Translations under genes and position numbers: made by a program
DNA from: Streptococcus sp. LYSM12
Lineage (GTDB): Bacteria > Bacillota > Bacilli > Lactobacillales > Streptococcaceae
Assembly (NCBI RefSeq): GCF_004569635.1
Contig: NZ_SPOZ01000022.1
Coordinates: forward strand, 1 to 44,709
DNA length: 44,709 bases
Reading direction: 5' to 3'
Notes under the pieces: generated by a model
What the model was told of the DNA's origin: nothing
The model's input: the letters and a program-made list of their open reading frames with translations, nothing else
Databases searched by the model: none
Part shown: positions 36,935 through 44,709 of the stretch, one piece after another
How positions within the stretch are numbered: the first letter of the stretch is position 1
How the letters are laid out: every line of letters begins with the position of its first letter

Positions 36935-38149
36935 TCAACGTCTATACTGTCGCAAGAATCGCGTCATTTTTTCTTGAATTTCCGCTAGTTCATCCACACG
37001 CGGGAGATAGACAATCCGGAAATGATCAGGTTCTTGCCAATTGAAACCCCGTCCATGGACAAGCAAGATCTTCTCCTGCTTCAAGAACTCCAATACAAAC
37101 TGCTCATCATCATCAATCCGATACATTTCACGGTCAATTTTCGGAAAGATATACAATCCAGCCCTCGGTTTTACGGCAGACAGTCCAGGAATGTCACTGA
37201 TCGCTTTTGTAATAAATTCCCGTTGCTCATAAAGACGGCCACCTGGCATTAAGAGCTTATCAACTGACTGATAGCCACCGAGTGAGGTTTGCACAACCTG
37301 TTGAGCCAATACATTGGAACACAGACGCATATTAGACAGCATATTGATTCCCTCAATATAGCCTTTTACATGCCGTTTGGGTCCAGACAAGACCATCCAC
37401 CCCACTCGGAAACCGCAGATACGATGAGATTTTGACAGACCATTCATGGTCACAACAAATAAGTCTGGCGCCAAGGTTGCTATGGGAATATGCACCGCCC
37501 CGTCAAAGACCATACGATCATAAATTTCATCTGAGAAAATAATGAGCTCATGTCGACGCGCAATATCAACGATTCCCTCAAGGATTTCTTTCGGGTATAA
37601 AGCACCAGTGGGATTATTCGGATTGATTAAAACAAGCGCTTTGGTTCGGGAAGTAATCTTCGCTTCAATATCAGCCAAATCTGGATACCAATCCGCTGCC
37701 TCATCACAGACATAGTGAACCGCATGTCCACCTGCCAAGCTGACAGCTGCTGTCCAAAGGGGATAATCGGGCATCGGCACCAAGACTTCATCACCATTGT
37801 CTAAAAGTCCCTGCATGGACATGACGATTAACTCACTGACCCCATTTCCCAAATAAATATCTTCAATATCCACATTCGGAAACTTCTTCAACTGACAGTA
37901 CTGCATAATGGCCTTACGGGCAGAAAAAATCCCCTTACTATTAGAGTATCCTTCTGATTTTCGCGCATTGTGAATCAAATCATGAATCACTTCATCTGGC
38001 GCTGTAAAACCAAACTCAGCAGGATTTCCCGTATTTAAGCGTAAAATCTGCTCACCATTTGCTCGCATACGCATGGCTTCATCTAAGACCGGTCCACGAA
38101 TATCATAGGCTACATCATCTAATTTCATTGATTTATTAAACTGTCTCAT
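36935..38149 (-). CDS. PLP-dependent aminotransferase, AlaT-like
   Basis: A 404-residue class I/II aminotransferase, close to bacterial alanine transaminases. NPNNPTGALYP, SDEIYD and the PLP-binding Lys240 in LSKSHRICGFRVGW are visible. It likely converts pyruvate and glutamate to alanine in the cytoplasm. ATG at 38149 has GAGG 8 nt upstream; a TTG just before is less likely. It is divergent from the stress protein gene and next to codY, which often controls such enzymes; no clear CodY box was seen. Confidence 0.88.
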   Translation of the reverse strand: MRQFNKSMKLDDVAYDIRGPVLDEAMRMRANGEQILRLNTGNPAEFGFTAPDEVIHDLIHNARKSEGYSNSKGIFSARKAIMQYCQLKKFPNVDIEDIYLGNGVSELIVMSMQGLLDNGDEVLVPMPDYPLWTAAVSLAGGHAVHYVCDEAADWYPDLADIEAKITSRTKALVLINPNNPTGALYPKEILEGIVDIARRHELIIFSDEIYDRMVFDGAVHIPIATLAPDLFVVTMNGLSKSHRICGFRVGWMVLSGPKRHVKGYIEGINMLSNMRLCSNVLAQQVVQTSLGGYQSVDKLLMPGGRLYEQREFITKAISDIPGLSAVKPRAGLYIFPKIDREMYRIDDDEQFVLEFLKQEKILLVHGRGFNWQEPDHFRIVYLPRVDELAEIQEKMTRFLRQYRR

Positions 38150-38237
38150 CAAGATTACCTCGCCTTTCTACTGGTATTATTTTAGCCTAAATCCCTTAAA
38201 ATAACAAGAATTACTTCAACTTTCGAAAAAAAGATGT

Positions 38238-38243
38238 TATAAT
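38238..38243 (+). promoter_or_regulatory. Extended -10 of the stress protein gene
   Basis: GATGTTATAATATA: TATAAT with TGT before it, about 28 nt before the start. No clear -35. Confidence 0.65.
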
Positions 38244-38270
38244 ATATATGAAAAAGGGGGGTGACGACTT

Positions 38271-38723
38271 ATGACACAGTCTTATCAAATGATATTGGTC
38301 GCTGTCGATGGTTCAAAAGAAGCGGAACTGGCTCTACACAAAGCTATTCACGTTGCAAAACGCAACCAGGCACGACTGATTATTGCCCATGTCATTGACA
38401 CACGTGCGCTTACCAGCGTTGCAGTTTTCGATGCTAACATCTATGAAACACTTGAGCAGGAAGCTCGAACGCTTCTCAAGGAATACCAAGAGAAAGCCTT
38501 GCAGGCTGGTCTATCAGACGTACAAGTCGTTCTTGAATTCGGTAATCCTAAGACCCTACTTGCCCACGATATTCCAAAAGAAACAGGTGCTGATTTAATG
38601 CTCCTAGGTGCAACAGGGCTCAATACCTTTGAACGTCTCCTCATCGGCTCTTCTTCCGAATATATCCTACGCCACACTTCTATTGATCTGCTGGTTGTAC
38701 GTGATAAAGACAAAACAATATAA
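38271..38723 (+). CDS. Universal stress protein, UspA family
   Basis: A 150-residue single-domain Usp. It starts YQMILVAVDGSKEAELAL and ends with the ATP-binding type motif G-x2-G-x9-G-S (GATGLNTFERLLIGSS). Such proteins are cytoplasmic dimers tied to stress survival. The Shine-Dalgarno is G-rich (GGGGGG) about 9 nt before ATG. It has its own extended -10 promoter and a hairpin terminator. Confidence 0.92.
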   Translation: MTQSYQMILVAVDGSKEAELALHKAIHVAKRNQARLIIAHVIDTRALTSVAVFDANIYETLEQEARTLLKEYQEKALQAGLSDVQVVLEFGNPKTLLAHDIPKETGADLMLLGATGLNTFERLLIGSSSEYILRHTSIDLLVVRDKDKTI

Positions 38724-38726
38724 TAT

Positions 38727-38761
38727 AAACGAGGTTGGGATACAGGTTTCCAACCTCGTTT
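38727..38761 (+). terminator. Terminator of the stress protein gene
   Basis: AAACGAGGTTGG / CCAACCTCGTTT, 12-bp perfect stem with an 11-nt loop, starting 4 bases after the stop; followed by TGAATTTAT. Confidence 0.75.
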
Positions 38762-38835
38762 GAATTTATAATCTGATACTCTATCAACAGCCACATCTAG
38801 CTAACTTTCACCGTTAAGAATGTGAAAAAATAGCA

Positions 38836-38895
38836 AAGCCCTCCCCCTCTGCACCAAAGGTAGAACGGAAGTTCAACAAGGTGAGGTAAGGCTGG
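38836..38895 (+). repeat. Dispersed repeat, GAACTGAAGTTC family
   Basis: AAGCCCTCCCCCTCTGCACC, AAAGGTAGAACGGAAGTTCA, ACAAGGTGAGGTAAGG. It matches 24054-24112 and 683-725. Confidence 0.55.
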
Positions 38896-39056
38896 AAACA
38901 GTTGATTGGTGACGAATATGAAGCGTTTGACTCACCATCCAAACGTGGGACTACCGATAAAACCTTAGAACAACCGATCAAGTAGCGTCTATTCAGCTCA
39001 AACAACAAGAAAAACGAAATAGAACCGCAGATTTCTACAACATTAGGAATCTAAAC

Positions 39057-39593
39057 TTAATCCCCATTTACTTCTGATTTCTGACAAGCTTTCACTTGCC
39101 TGTCCAATTCTTCTTGAATAGCAGGCTCAGGTGCATAATCTTCCTCCCAATGATCTGGTTTTAGAATTTTATGAGTAACGGGATCAAAATGCGCTCGTCC
39201 ATCTGGGAAGATCTTCCCCATGTTAGCCCGATGAACAATATCAAAAATCGGCTGGGGATCTACTCCCATTAAAGCAAAAGAACCATAGGTAAAGTAAAGC
39301 AAATCAAGCAAGGCATCTACTTGACCCAGCAATAAACTCCTAGGTCTGACTTTCTTTTTCGATTTTGCCGCTGCCCGATCTAACGCCTGATGAAGTTCCT
39401 GAAGCAGGTCTGCAAATTCCTCGTTATTCCTTGAAGTAGCATATAAAAATTCAACCAGTTCCTCCAACTTAAAGTCTGCTCTGTGTAGAGCTGTCTTTGC
39501 ATCGTAGGCTTTCGGACACTCTTGGGTCATCCCGTCCATTTTAGCATGAAAGTTCTTGACTGCATTGAACTGATCATCTTTACTGCGAAACAT
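39057..39593 (-). CDS. MazG-like / PRA-PH superfamily pyrophosphohydrolase
   Basis: A 178-residue, mostly helical protein. KLEELVEFLYATSRNNEEF and QVDALLDLLYFTYGSFALMG hold the acidic residues of all-alpha NTP pyrophosphohydrolases, followed by FDIVHRANMGKIFPDG. It probably removes pyrophosphate from a nucleotide; the substrate is unknown. Start is ATG at 39593 with AAAGGAGG 5 nt upstream. It overlaps the end of the Cof-type phosphatase gene by 14 nt, so they form an operon. Confidence 0.75.
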   Translation of the reverse strand: MFRSKDDQFNAVKNFHAKMDGMTQECPKAYDAKTALHRADFKLEELVEFLYATSRNNEEFADLLQELHQALDRAAAKSKKKVRPRSLLLGQVDALLDLLYFTYGSFALMGVDPQPIFDIVHRANMGKIFPDGRAHFDPVTHKILKPDHWEEDYAPEPAIQEELDRQVKACQKSEVNGD

Positions 39594-40446
39594 CAACCCC
39601 TCCTTTGATAAGTTCAAAGTGCTCTAAAGCTTTAAAAATACCATCTTGGTTATTGCTATCTGTCACATAAAAAGCTGTTTGTCGGGCTTTTTTTGTCCCA
39701 TTTTTCATAGCAACTGAATAGGGAACACCTGCTAGCATTTCCAAATCATTGTTGGAATCCCCAAAAGCTATTACTTCATCTATCGTAAATTGGTAGTGCG
39801 CCCCAACACGTTTAATCCCCTCCAACTTCGAATTTCCCTTGGAAATAATATCCACCGCATAGGGACTGGAGCGTGTAAAACCCAAATTGGGAAACTGCAA
39901 AGCTAATTTTCTCGTTTCTCTCTCTGTTGCTAATAGCATCATTTGATAGATTGAACGCTCAGAGATAATCCGTAATTGTTCCTTATCTTGAGGGCTCACT
40001 TTTCGCACAAATCTGTTGAAGATAAAATTGACTAGTCCCGCCCATGAAGCTGGAATCATCCGAGTCAGACGATAAGCGAGATTACCTCCACCAAAACTCA
40101 TAATTCGACTACCCGCTACTCCAAAAGCCGTCCCAAAAGAGAGATCTTTTTTATATTTTTTAGCATACTCAATCAAGGCCGGCATATCTTCTTTTGGTAA
40201 CTCCTGCATGAAGAGAACCTTTTCTCGCGATAGAATGTATTGCCCATTATACGTCACTGCAAAATCCAAACCCAATGATGCCATATACTGAAGGACAAAA
40301 CGAGGACCACGCCCAGTAGCCAACCCCACCAGAATTCCTTGTTTCTTCAACTGATTGATAGCTGAGATCGTCAAAGGGCTGATTGTTCGATTATCAGTCA
40401 ATAAGGTCCCGTCTATATCAAAAAAAACAGCCTTAATCTCCAACAT
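39580..40446 (-). CDS. Cof-type HAD-IIB phosphatase
   Basis: A 288-residue HAD phosphatase. FFDIDGTLL (about 8-16) has the nucleophile Asp, GLATGRG is motif II, and the end has AFGDSNNDLEML with metal-binding acids. A C2-type cap lies between (about 85-195). These enzymes act on sugar phosphates or flavin nucleotides; the specific substrate is unknown. I chose ATG at 40446 (AGG 4 nt upstream); the open frame to 40491 covers the divergent promoter region. Confidence 0.9.
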   Translation of the reverse strand: MLEIKAVFFDIDGTLLTDNRTISPLTISAINQLKKQGILVGLATGRGPRFVLQYMASLGLDFAVTYNGQYILSREKVLFMQELPKEDMPALIEYAKKYKKDLSFGTAFGVAGSRIMSFGGGNLAYRLTRMIPASWAGLVNFIFNRFVRKVSPQDKEQLRIISERSIYQMMLLATERETRKLALQFPNLGFTRSSPYAVDIISKGNSKLEGIKRVGAHYQFTIDEVIAFGDSNNDLEMLAGVPYSVAMKNGTKKARQTAFYVTDSNNQDGIFKALEHFELIKGGVDVSQ

Positions 40447-40472
40447 CCCACCTACTTTCCTGTATTTTATGG

Positions 40473-40478
40473 TACAAT
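40473..40478 (+). promoter_or_regulatory. Extended -10 of the asparaginase gene
   Basis: TTATGGTACAATTAG: TACAAT with TGG before it, about 35 nt before the ATG. Confidence 0.6.
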
Positions 40479-40512
40479 TAGTATACCACATTTGGAAAGA
40501 ATCTGAAAGTTT

Positions 40513-41472
40513 ATGAAAAATATTCTTGTCTTACATACAGGTGGGACCATTTCTATGCAGGCTGATAGCACAGGAAAGGTTACCACAAATCAAGAAAATC
40601 CTATGAATCACGTTTCTGTGCCACTCGATGGAATTCAAGTCACAGCACTAGACATCTTTAATCTTCCTAGTCCTTATATGACCCCGACTCACATGCTCCA
40701 ACTCTACCACAAGATGAAGGAAGAAGCTGCCCACTATGATGGAGTCGTTATCACACATGGGACAGATACTCTTGAAGAAACCGCCTATTTCCTTGACACG
40801 ATGGAATTGCCCCATATTCCCGTCGTCTTAACAGGCGCTATGCGCTCATCAAATGAGTTAGGCAGCGACGGTGTCTACAACTACCTCAATGCCCTACGGG
40901 TAGCCAGTCATGACAAGGCAAGGGATAAAGGTGTCCTCGTCGTCATGAACGACGAAATTCATGCTGCAAAATACGTCACAAAGACCCACACAACCAATGT
41001 CGGGACTTTCCAAACACCGACCCATGGACCACTTGGCCTGGTGATGAAACATGAAATTCTCTACTTCAAAAATGCAGAGCCCCGCGTGCGTTTTGATTTA
41101 GATAAGATTTCCGGCTTTATTCCGATTATCCCTGCCTATGCTGGTATGAAGACGGAATTGCTGGATATGCTAGATAGTACGAAACTAGACGGTCTTATCA
41201 TTGAAGCATTTGGCGCAGGAAATCTTCCGCAGGAAGTTGCAAGAAAACTCCGCAGCTTCCTTGAAGCTGGGATTCCAATCGCTCTTGTTTCTCGCTGTTT
41301 CAACGGCATTGCAGAACCCGTCTATGCCTACGCTGGTGGAGGAGTGAAATTGAGCCAAGATGGTATCTTCTTTGTTAAAGAGCTCAATGCACCTAAAGCC
41401 CGCCTTAAACTTCTCATCGCGCTAAACGCTGGCTTAAGCGGAGCCGAATTGAAAGAATACATGGAGGGCTGA
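40513..41472 (+). CDS. L-asparaginase
   Basis: A 319-residue amidohydrolase converting asparagine to aspartate and ammonia. The first catalytic Thr is T12 in HTGGTISM, the second motif is THGTDTLEE (81-89) with T84-D85, and the Lys is in LTGAMRSSNELGSDG and following. No signal peptide, so cytoplasmic. Shine-Dalgarno GGAAAGA is rather far (about 12 nt). It is divergent from the Cof-type gene. A shared bidirectional terminator lies between it and recG. Confidence 0.92.
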   Translation: MKNILVLHTGGTISMQADSTGKVTTNQENPMNHVSVPLDGIQVTALDIFNLPSPYMTPTHMLQLYHKMKEEAAHYDGVVITHGTDTLEETAYFLDTMELPHIPVVLTGAMRSSNELGSDGVYNYLNALRVASHDKARDKGVLVVMNDEIHAAKYVTKTHTTNVGTFQTPTHGPLGLVMKHEILYFKNAEPRVRFDLDKISGFIPIIPAYAGMKTELLDMLDSTKLDGLIIEAFGAGNLPQEVARKLRSFLEAGIPIALVSRCFNGIAEPVYAYAGGGVKLSQDGIFFVKELNAPKARLKLLIALNAGLSGAELKEYMEG

Positions 41473-41617
41473 TGAAGACAATTAAAAACCGAAAGAAGAC
41501 CTTGTGATTTCAGGAAAATCACCTGCCCTCATTCTCTAAGTATGTCGATTTGGGGAATAAAACGAAACTGTGATTTTGAAGTCTAGAGTACCTCGTCTTC
41601 TAGTTTCCAGGCTCAGG

Positions 41618-41645
41618 CTAACCGCAATCCACTGGATTATGTTAG
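41618..41645. other. Imperfect palindrome like that at 26673
   Basis: CTAACCGCAATCCA, one base, TGGATTATGTTAG. The inner six bases match the 26673 palindrome. Function unknown. Confidence 0.4.
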
Positions 41646-41681
41646 TCCCCTGACTATTGCGTCACATTGTTTGTACCCTAA

Positions 41682-41787
41682 TATAGTCATTTCGTTTATC
41701 GTTTGTTACTTCGTTCACTCGCTTTGCCGTACTCTAGTACAGCCTGCAGCTCCTTGCCTAGTACTAAAAGTAAACGAAAGGACTATA
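41682..41787 (-). repeat. RUP-like mini-element, short form, reversed
   Basis: TATAGTCATTTCGTTTA to AACGAAAGGACTATA, 106 bp, same type as 7375 and 35017. Confidence 0.83.
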
Positions 41788-41808
41788 TTTTAAAAATTCA
41801 AAAGTTTG

Positions 41809-41853
41809 AACCGCCCTAAAGGTAGACTTTTCCTAGCTACCTTTAAGGCGGTT
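41809..41853. terminator. Bidirectional terminator between asparaginase gene and recG
   Basis: AACCGCCCTAAAGGTAG pairs with CTACCTTTAAGGCGGTT (one mismatch in 17) around an 11-nt loop. T-rich on the plus side (CTCTTTTG) and on the minus side (CAAACTTTTGAATTTTT). Confidence 0.85.
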
Positions 41854-41877
41854 CTCTTTTGTCCTAGAAGTTGTTTG

Positions 41878-43896
41878 TTAATCTAATCTCTCTTCTTTGG
41901 TTAAATACGGTAGCAAAACCTGCCATTCTGGTTGACTTTGCCAGTCCGACTTTGACACAATATGAGCCACGACTCGCCTTGCCTCTTCTAAAATGGCATA
42001 ATCTTCAATGATATTTGCCACTTGAAACTCAGGTAAACCTGACTGACGCGTCCCAAAAATTTCTCCAGATCCCCGCATTTTCAAATCTTCTTCTGCCAAT
42101 ACAAAACCATCGGTTATTTCCGTCATAATCCGCATCCGTTCCTTGCCCGAATCTGTTTTGGGATTGGCTACCAAAATCGCATAGGATTGCTTCTGACCAC
42201 GACCAACCCTCCCTCGTAATTGATGAAGTTGACTCAGTCCAAAACGATCTGCATCCATAATAACCATAACCGTTGCATTAGGTACATTGACACCGACCTC
42301 AATCACTGTAGTAGATACCAAAATATCTATATTCCCCTTTTTAAAGGTCTGCATAATCGCATCTTTCTCATCATTTTTCATCTGACCATGTAGCAAAGCT
42401 ACCGTCGCTTTTTCCTTGAAATAAGCTACCAATTCCTCTTCCAAAGCAATAGCATTTCTCAGATCAAGCGCTTCTGATTCTTCAATCAGCGGCGAAATAA
42501 CATAGATTTGCGCTCCCCTAGCCACCTCTTTTTCTAACCATTCCAATACAGCTGGAAACTGCTCATGCTTGACCCAGCGGGTCACAATAGGCTTGCGCCC
42601 TGCTGGAAGCTGATTGATAATTGAAACATCCATATCACCGAAAGAAGTAATCGCAAGCGTTCGAGGAATAGGTGTTGCTGTCATCATCAGAACATTAGGA
42701 TTGGTCCCTTTTTCTCGCAACAATCGCCGTTGTTTGACCCCAAAACGATGCTGCTCATCCGTGACCACAAGACCTAAACGATGATAAATCACTCCGTCCT
42801 GAATCAAGGCATGTGTTCCTACGATAATATCCACTTGCCCAGATTCAATCGCCAGCAAAGCAGCCCTACGAGGTCCTACCCGCATACTACCCGTCAAGAG
42901 AACAATGGATAAATCAGGAAAGAGTTGAGACAAACTCTCAAAATGCTGCTCAGCTAAAATCTCAGTTGGCACCATTATTGCTGCCTGCATCCCAGCCGTA
43001 CAAGTTGCATACATAGCCAAAGCGGCCACTACCGTTTTCCCCGAACCCACATCTCCTTGTAAAAGACGATTCATATGATGTGACGATTTCATATCCGCTA
43101 AAATCTCATCTAAAGCTCTTCTTTGTGCCTCCGTTAAATAAAATGGTAAAGAATCAATTTTTTCTTTCACCTTATGAGCATGATATAAAATAGCCACTCC
43201 ATCTGAAGCCACCTTATCGGTTACCTTTAACTGCTGCAAACGCAACTGAAAATAAAATAATTCCTCAAATTTGACACGCCTCAACGCTTGCTTATACTCT
43301 GCTAGATTTTTTGGAAAATGCATCGCACGCACCGCTTGTCTTCGTTCCATTAACCGGTAACGTTCCTTAAGCGATTCTGGCAGATTTTCTCCTAATAATG
43401 CATCATATCCCTTATCAAATACTGCCTTGACCAATTTTACAATACTAGCTTGCGAGACTCCTTGCACAACATGGTAAATTGGCTGCAATTTATCTTCTAA
43501 CTGAGCCACTAACTTCATCCCTGTTATCCCAGCCTTTGTCTTATCCCATTTCCCCCAGACAGCTATTTCTTGACCCACTTTAATCCGCTCAGCAAGATAA
43601 GGCTGATTAAAAAATGAAATCGCAACAACTACCTCACCCTGCTTGAGTGAAAAACGTAGCTTATTGCGCTTAAAACCATAATATTGTACAGTCGCAGGTG
43701 TCATTACAAGACCAGAAACCAAGGCTTTTTCACCATCTTCCAGCTCTAACACCGACCGAGCAGCAAAATCATCATAACGAAAAGGATAATAACATAGCAG
43801 ATCCTCTGCCGTTTCTAATCCTAATTGTTGAAATTTCTCAGCCGACTTCTCACCCACACCAGGTAGGGCTGTTAATCTATCGTCTAAACTAATCAT
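41878..43896 (-). CDS. recG: ATP-dependent DNA helicase RecG
   Basis: A 672-residue helicase that remodels stalled forks and Holliday junctions. The N-terminal wedge domain (about 1-230) begins MISLDDRLTALPGVGEKSAEKF; the helicase part has Walker A GDVGSGKT, box DEQH (TDEQHRFGV), MMTATPIPRTLA and HQLRGRVGRGQKQSYAIL. The length matches the family. ATG at 43896 is the start expected from alignment with other RecG; the open frame reaches 43938. There is no Shine-Dalgarno; a TATAAT sits 6 nt upstream, suggesting a leaderless mRNA. alr, its usual streptococcal partner, is not next to it. Confidence 0.95.
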   Translation of the reverse strand: MISLDDRLTALPGVGEKSAEKFQQLGLETAEDLLCYYPFRYDDFAARSVLELEDGEKALVSGLVMTPATVQYYGFKRNKLRFSLKQGEVVVAISFFNQPYLAERIKVGQEIAVWGKWDKTKAGITGMKLVAQLEDKLQPIYHVVQGVSQASIVKLVKAVFDKGYDALLGENLPESLKERYRLMERRQAVRAMHFPKNLAEYKQALRRVKFEELFYFQLRLQQLKVTDKVASDGVAILYHAHKVKEKIDSLPFYLTEAQRRALDEILADMKSSHHMNRLLQGDVGSGKTVVAALAMYATCTAGMQAAIMVPTEILAEQHFESLSQLFPDLSIVLLTGSMRVGPRRAALLAIESGQVDIIVGTHALIQDGVIYHRLGLVVTDEQHRFGVKQRRLLREKGTNPNVLMMTATPIPRTLAITSFGDMDVSIINQLPAGRKPIVTRWVKHEQFPAVLEWLEKEVARGAQIYVISPLIEESEALDLRNAIALEEELVAYFKEKATVALLHGQMKNDEKDAIMQTFKKGNIDILVSTTVIEVGVNVPNATVMVIMDADRFGLSQLHQLRGRVGRGQKQSYAILVANPKTDSGKERMRIMTEITDGFVLAEEDLKMRGSGEIFGTRQSGLPEFQVANIIEDYAILEEARRVVAHIVSKSDWQSQPEWQVLLPYLTKEERLD

Positions 43897-43902
43897 ACCA
43901 TG

Positions 43903-43908
43903 ATTATA
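43903..43908 (-). promoter_or_regulatory. recG promoter, probably giving a leaderless mRNA
   Basis: Minus strand TTTGTTATAATCATGGT: TATAAT with TGT before it. Transcription would begin about 7 nt after the -10, which is the A of the recG ATG (43896). Confidence 0.6.
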
Positions 43909-43938
43909 ACAAAAAAATCTAAAAAGTACCATGTCCAC

Positions 43939-44279
43939 TCATCACGAGTCACTCCATAGGCATCACATGAAGCAAAGGCTAGTTACATGCGTTTTCAACA
44001 TATTTTCACTAAACCAACAATTCCAGCTGGCTAAGCCCCATTTCAATGCTCGTTTCAAAAAACTATCAAGGATAACTAACGAAGCCTATCCATCAGCTAT
44101 TGGTCAGATATTTCCTCTATGTCATACTGACACCTACACAATAGAACATCAAACAAGTGTCCCACAAAATCCTGTCTGTTGGCTAAGAAGCCAATTTTCT
44201 CACAACTATTGTCATCCAGCTTCTATTTAGGTGACAGGACAAGCATGAAAAAGTAAAGTGAAACCTATTTTCTGCCTTT
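43939..44279. other. Gene-free gap upstream of recG
   Basis: I see no gene. A plus-strand frame (43931-44230) lacks a ribosome binding site and has an atypical His- and Cys-rich composition; minus-strand frames are broken. It could be a decayed gene. Confidence 0.35.
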
Positions 44280-44437
44280 TATAGTCCTTTCATTTATCTT
44301 TTATTACTTCGTTCACTCGTCTTGCTGTACCATTGAGAAAAGTTACACTTTTCTTATCTGTCACTTGAAATAGTTATCAACTATTTCAACTACCTGCGAC
44401 TCCTTGCCTAGTACTAAAAATAAACGAAACGGCTATA
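44280..44437 (-). repeat. RUP-like mini-element, long form, reversed
   Basis: 158 bp, TATAGTCCTTTCATTTA to AACGAAACGGCTATA with both inner hairpins. It lies just downstream of the tRNA terminator. Confidence 0.86.
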
Positions 44438-44472
44438 ACACATTTGGTTCACCCTACTAAAATGAAAACCGA

Positions 44473-44501
44473 GCAAGAAAAAACAACCTGTATCCAGGTT
44501 G
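44473..44501 (-). terminator. Terminator of tRNA-Pro
   Basis: Minus strand CAACCTG-gata-CAGGTTG followed by TTTTTTCTTGC, starting a few bases after the tRNA 3' end. Confidence 0.85.
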
Positions 44502-44507
44502 CTACAA

Positions 44508-44581
44508 TCGGGAAGACAGGATTCGAACCTGCGACACCTTGGTCCCAAACCAAGTACTCTACCAAGCTGAGCTACTTCCCG
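44508..44581 (-). tRNA. tRNA-Pro (anticodon UGG)
   Basis: 74 nt on the minus strand. Acceptor arms CGGGAAG / CTTCCCG, D-arm AGCTCAGCTTGGTAGAGT, anticodon arm CTTGGTTTGGGACCAAG with anticodon TGG, and T-arm with GGTTCGAATCC. CCA is not encoded. It reads all or most proline codons by wobble. Confidence 0.95.
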
Positions 44582-44675
44582 TAAATAATGAGTGGTCAGA
44601 CCTCACTTGTAGAGTACTTGTAAGGACGATTTACGCCGTAAATCCCTATCTCCAACCTCAAAGCCGTGCTTTGAG

Positions 44676-44699
44676 CTCTACCAAGCTGAGCTACTTCCC
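44676..44699 (-). repeat. Duplicated 5' fragment of a tRNA
   Basis: These 24 bases equal the acceptor and D-arm part of the tRNA-Pro gene (GGGAAGTAGCTCAGCTTGGT then AGAG), but what follows (44675 down to about 44600) has no T-arm and no normal anticodon arm: it folds as CTCAAAGC-acg-GCTTTGAG and GATTTAC-gcc-GTAAATC. It is a recombination scar or remnant, not a working tRNA. Confidence 0.7.
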
Positions 44700-44709
44700 A
44701 TACATATGA

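Noticed and set aside
43931..44230. 99-codon plus-strand frame upstream of recG
   Set aside because: No ribosome binding site, odd composition and overlap with the recG promoter region. No family resemblance.
44590..44700. Second tRNA gene at the window edge
   Set aside because: The first 24 bases match tRNA-Pro, but no anticodon loop of seven, no T-arm and no acceptor 3' strand follow.

Overview
The window reads as a low-GC Firmicute chromosome, most likely a Streptococcus close to S. suis. Reasons: the yqeG-yqeH-yhbY-nadD-yqeK-rsfS-yqeM-tmcAL order, the codY-pncA pair, gatCAB, a YSIRK/LPxTG-type M26 zinc protease, and RUP-like IS630-type mini-elements scattered between genes. The species is inferred; no rRNA or other typing marker is present.

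Layout. 1-348: 3' end of an IS3-family element. 1135-2289: lipoprotein of the Cthe_2159 beta-helix type with a CodY-like site upstream. 2636-3549: secreted phospholipase A2-like protein overlapping a small three-TM protein; just upstream lies a broken IS630 transposase (3603-4088). 4639-11268: five leftward genes, namely two half-size ABC transporters, then an ECF set (Trep_Strep S component, EcfT, double ATPase); the combination resembles chelated-metal or siderophore import. 11870-16939: 1689-residue M26 zinc metalloprotease with six G5-like units. 17718-23619: the yqe/nadD/rsfS/tmcAL operon (ribosome assembly, NAD synthesis, Ap4A hydrolysis, tRNA modification). 23792-24762: an eroded membrane-protein gene, then cutC. 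25601-26527: EamA transporter. 27303-31132: galT and galK, divergent from galR, with a clear promoter and two palindromic operators. 31497-34704: gatCAB. 35222-36560: codY-pncA with a CodY box at the codY promoter. 36935-38723: AlaT-like aminotransferase divergent from a universal stress protein. 39057-41472: a Cof-type phosphatase and a MazG-like protein, divergent from asparaginase. 41878-43896: recG, apparently leaderless. 44508-44581: tRNA-Pro(UGG), followed at the window edge by a duplicated tRNA 5' fragment.

Repeats dominate the intergenic DNA. I count eight intact and two degraded RUP-like elements in two sizes (about 106 and 158 bp). There are also a second dispersed family with the core GAACTGAAGTTC, a third family near 418, 7484 and 24866, two pairs of direct repeats ending in ACCCTCGTATCTT, and a 49-bp tandem array. 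Most promoters I could identify carry a TGn extended -10.

Best candidates for something undescribed: the PLA2/three-TM pair (possible toxin-immunity or secreted-lipase module), the ECF plus half-ABC cassette without any siderophore-biosynthesis genes, and the two-size repeat family whose long form contains extra perfect hairpins.
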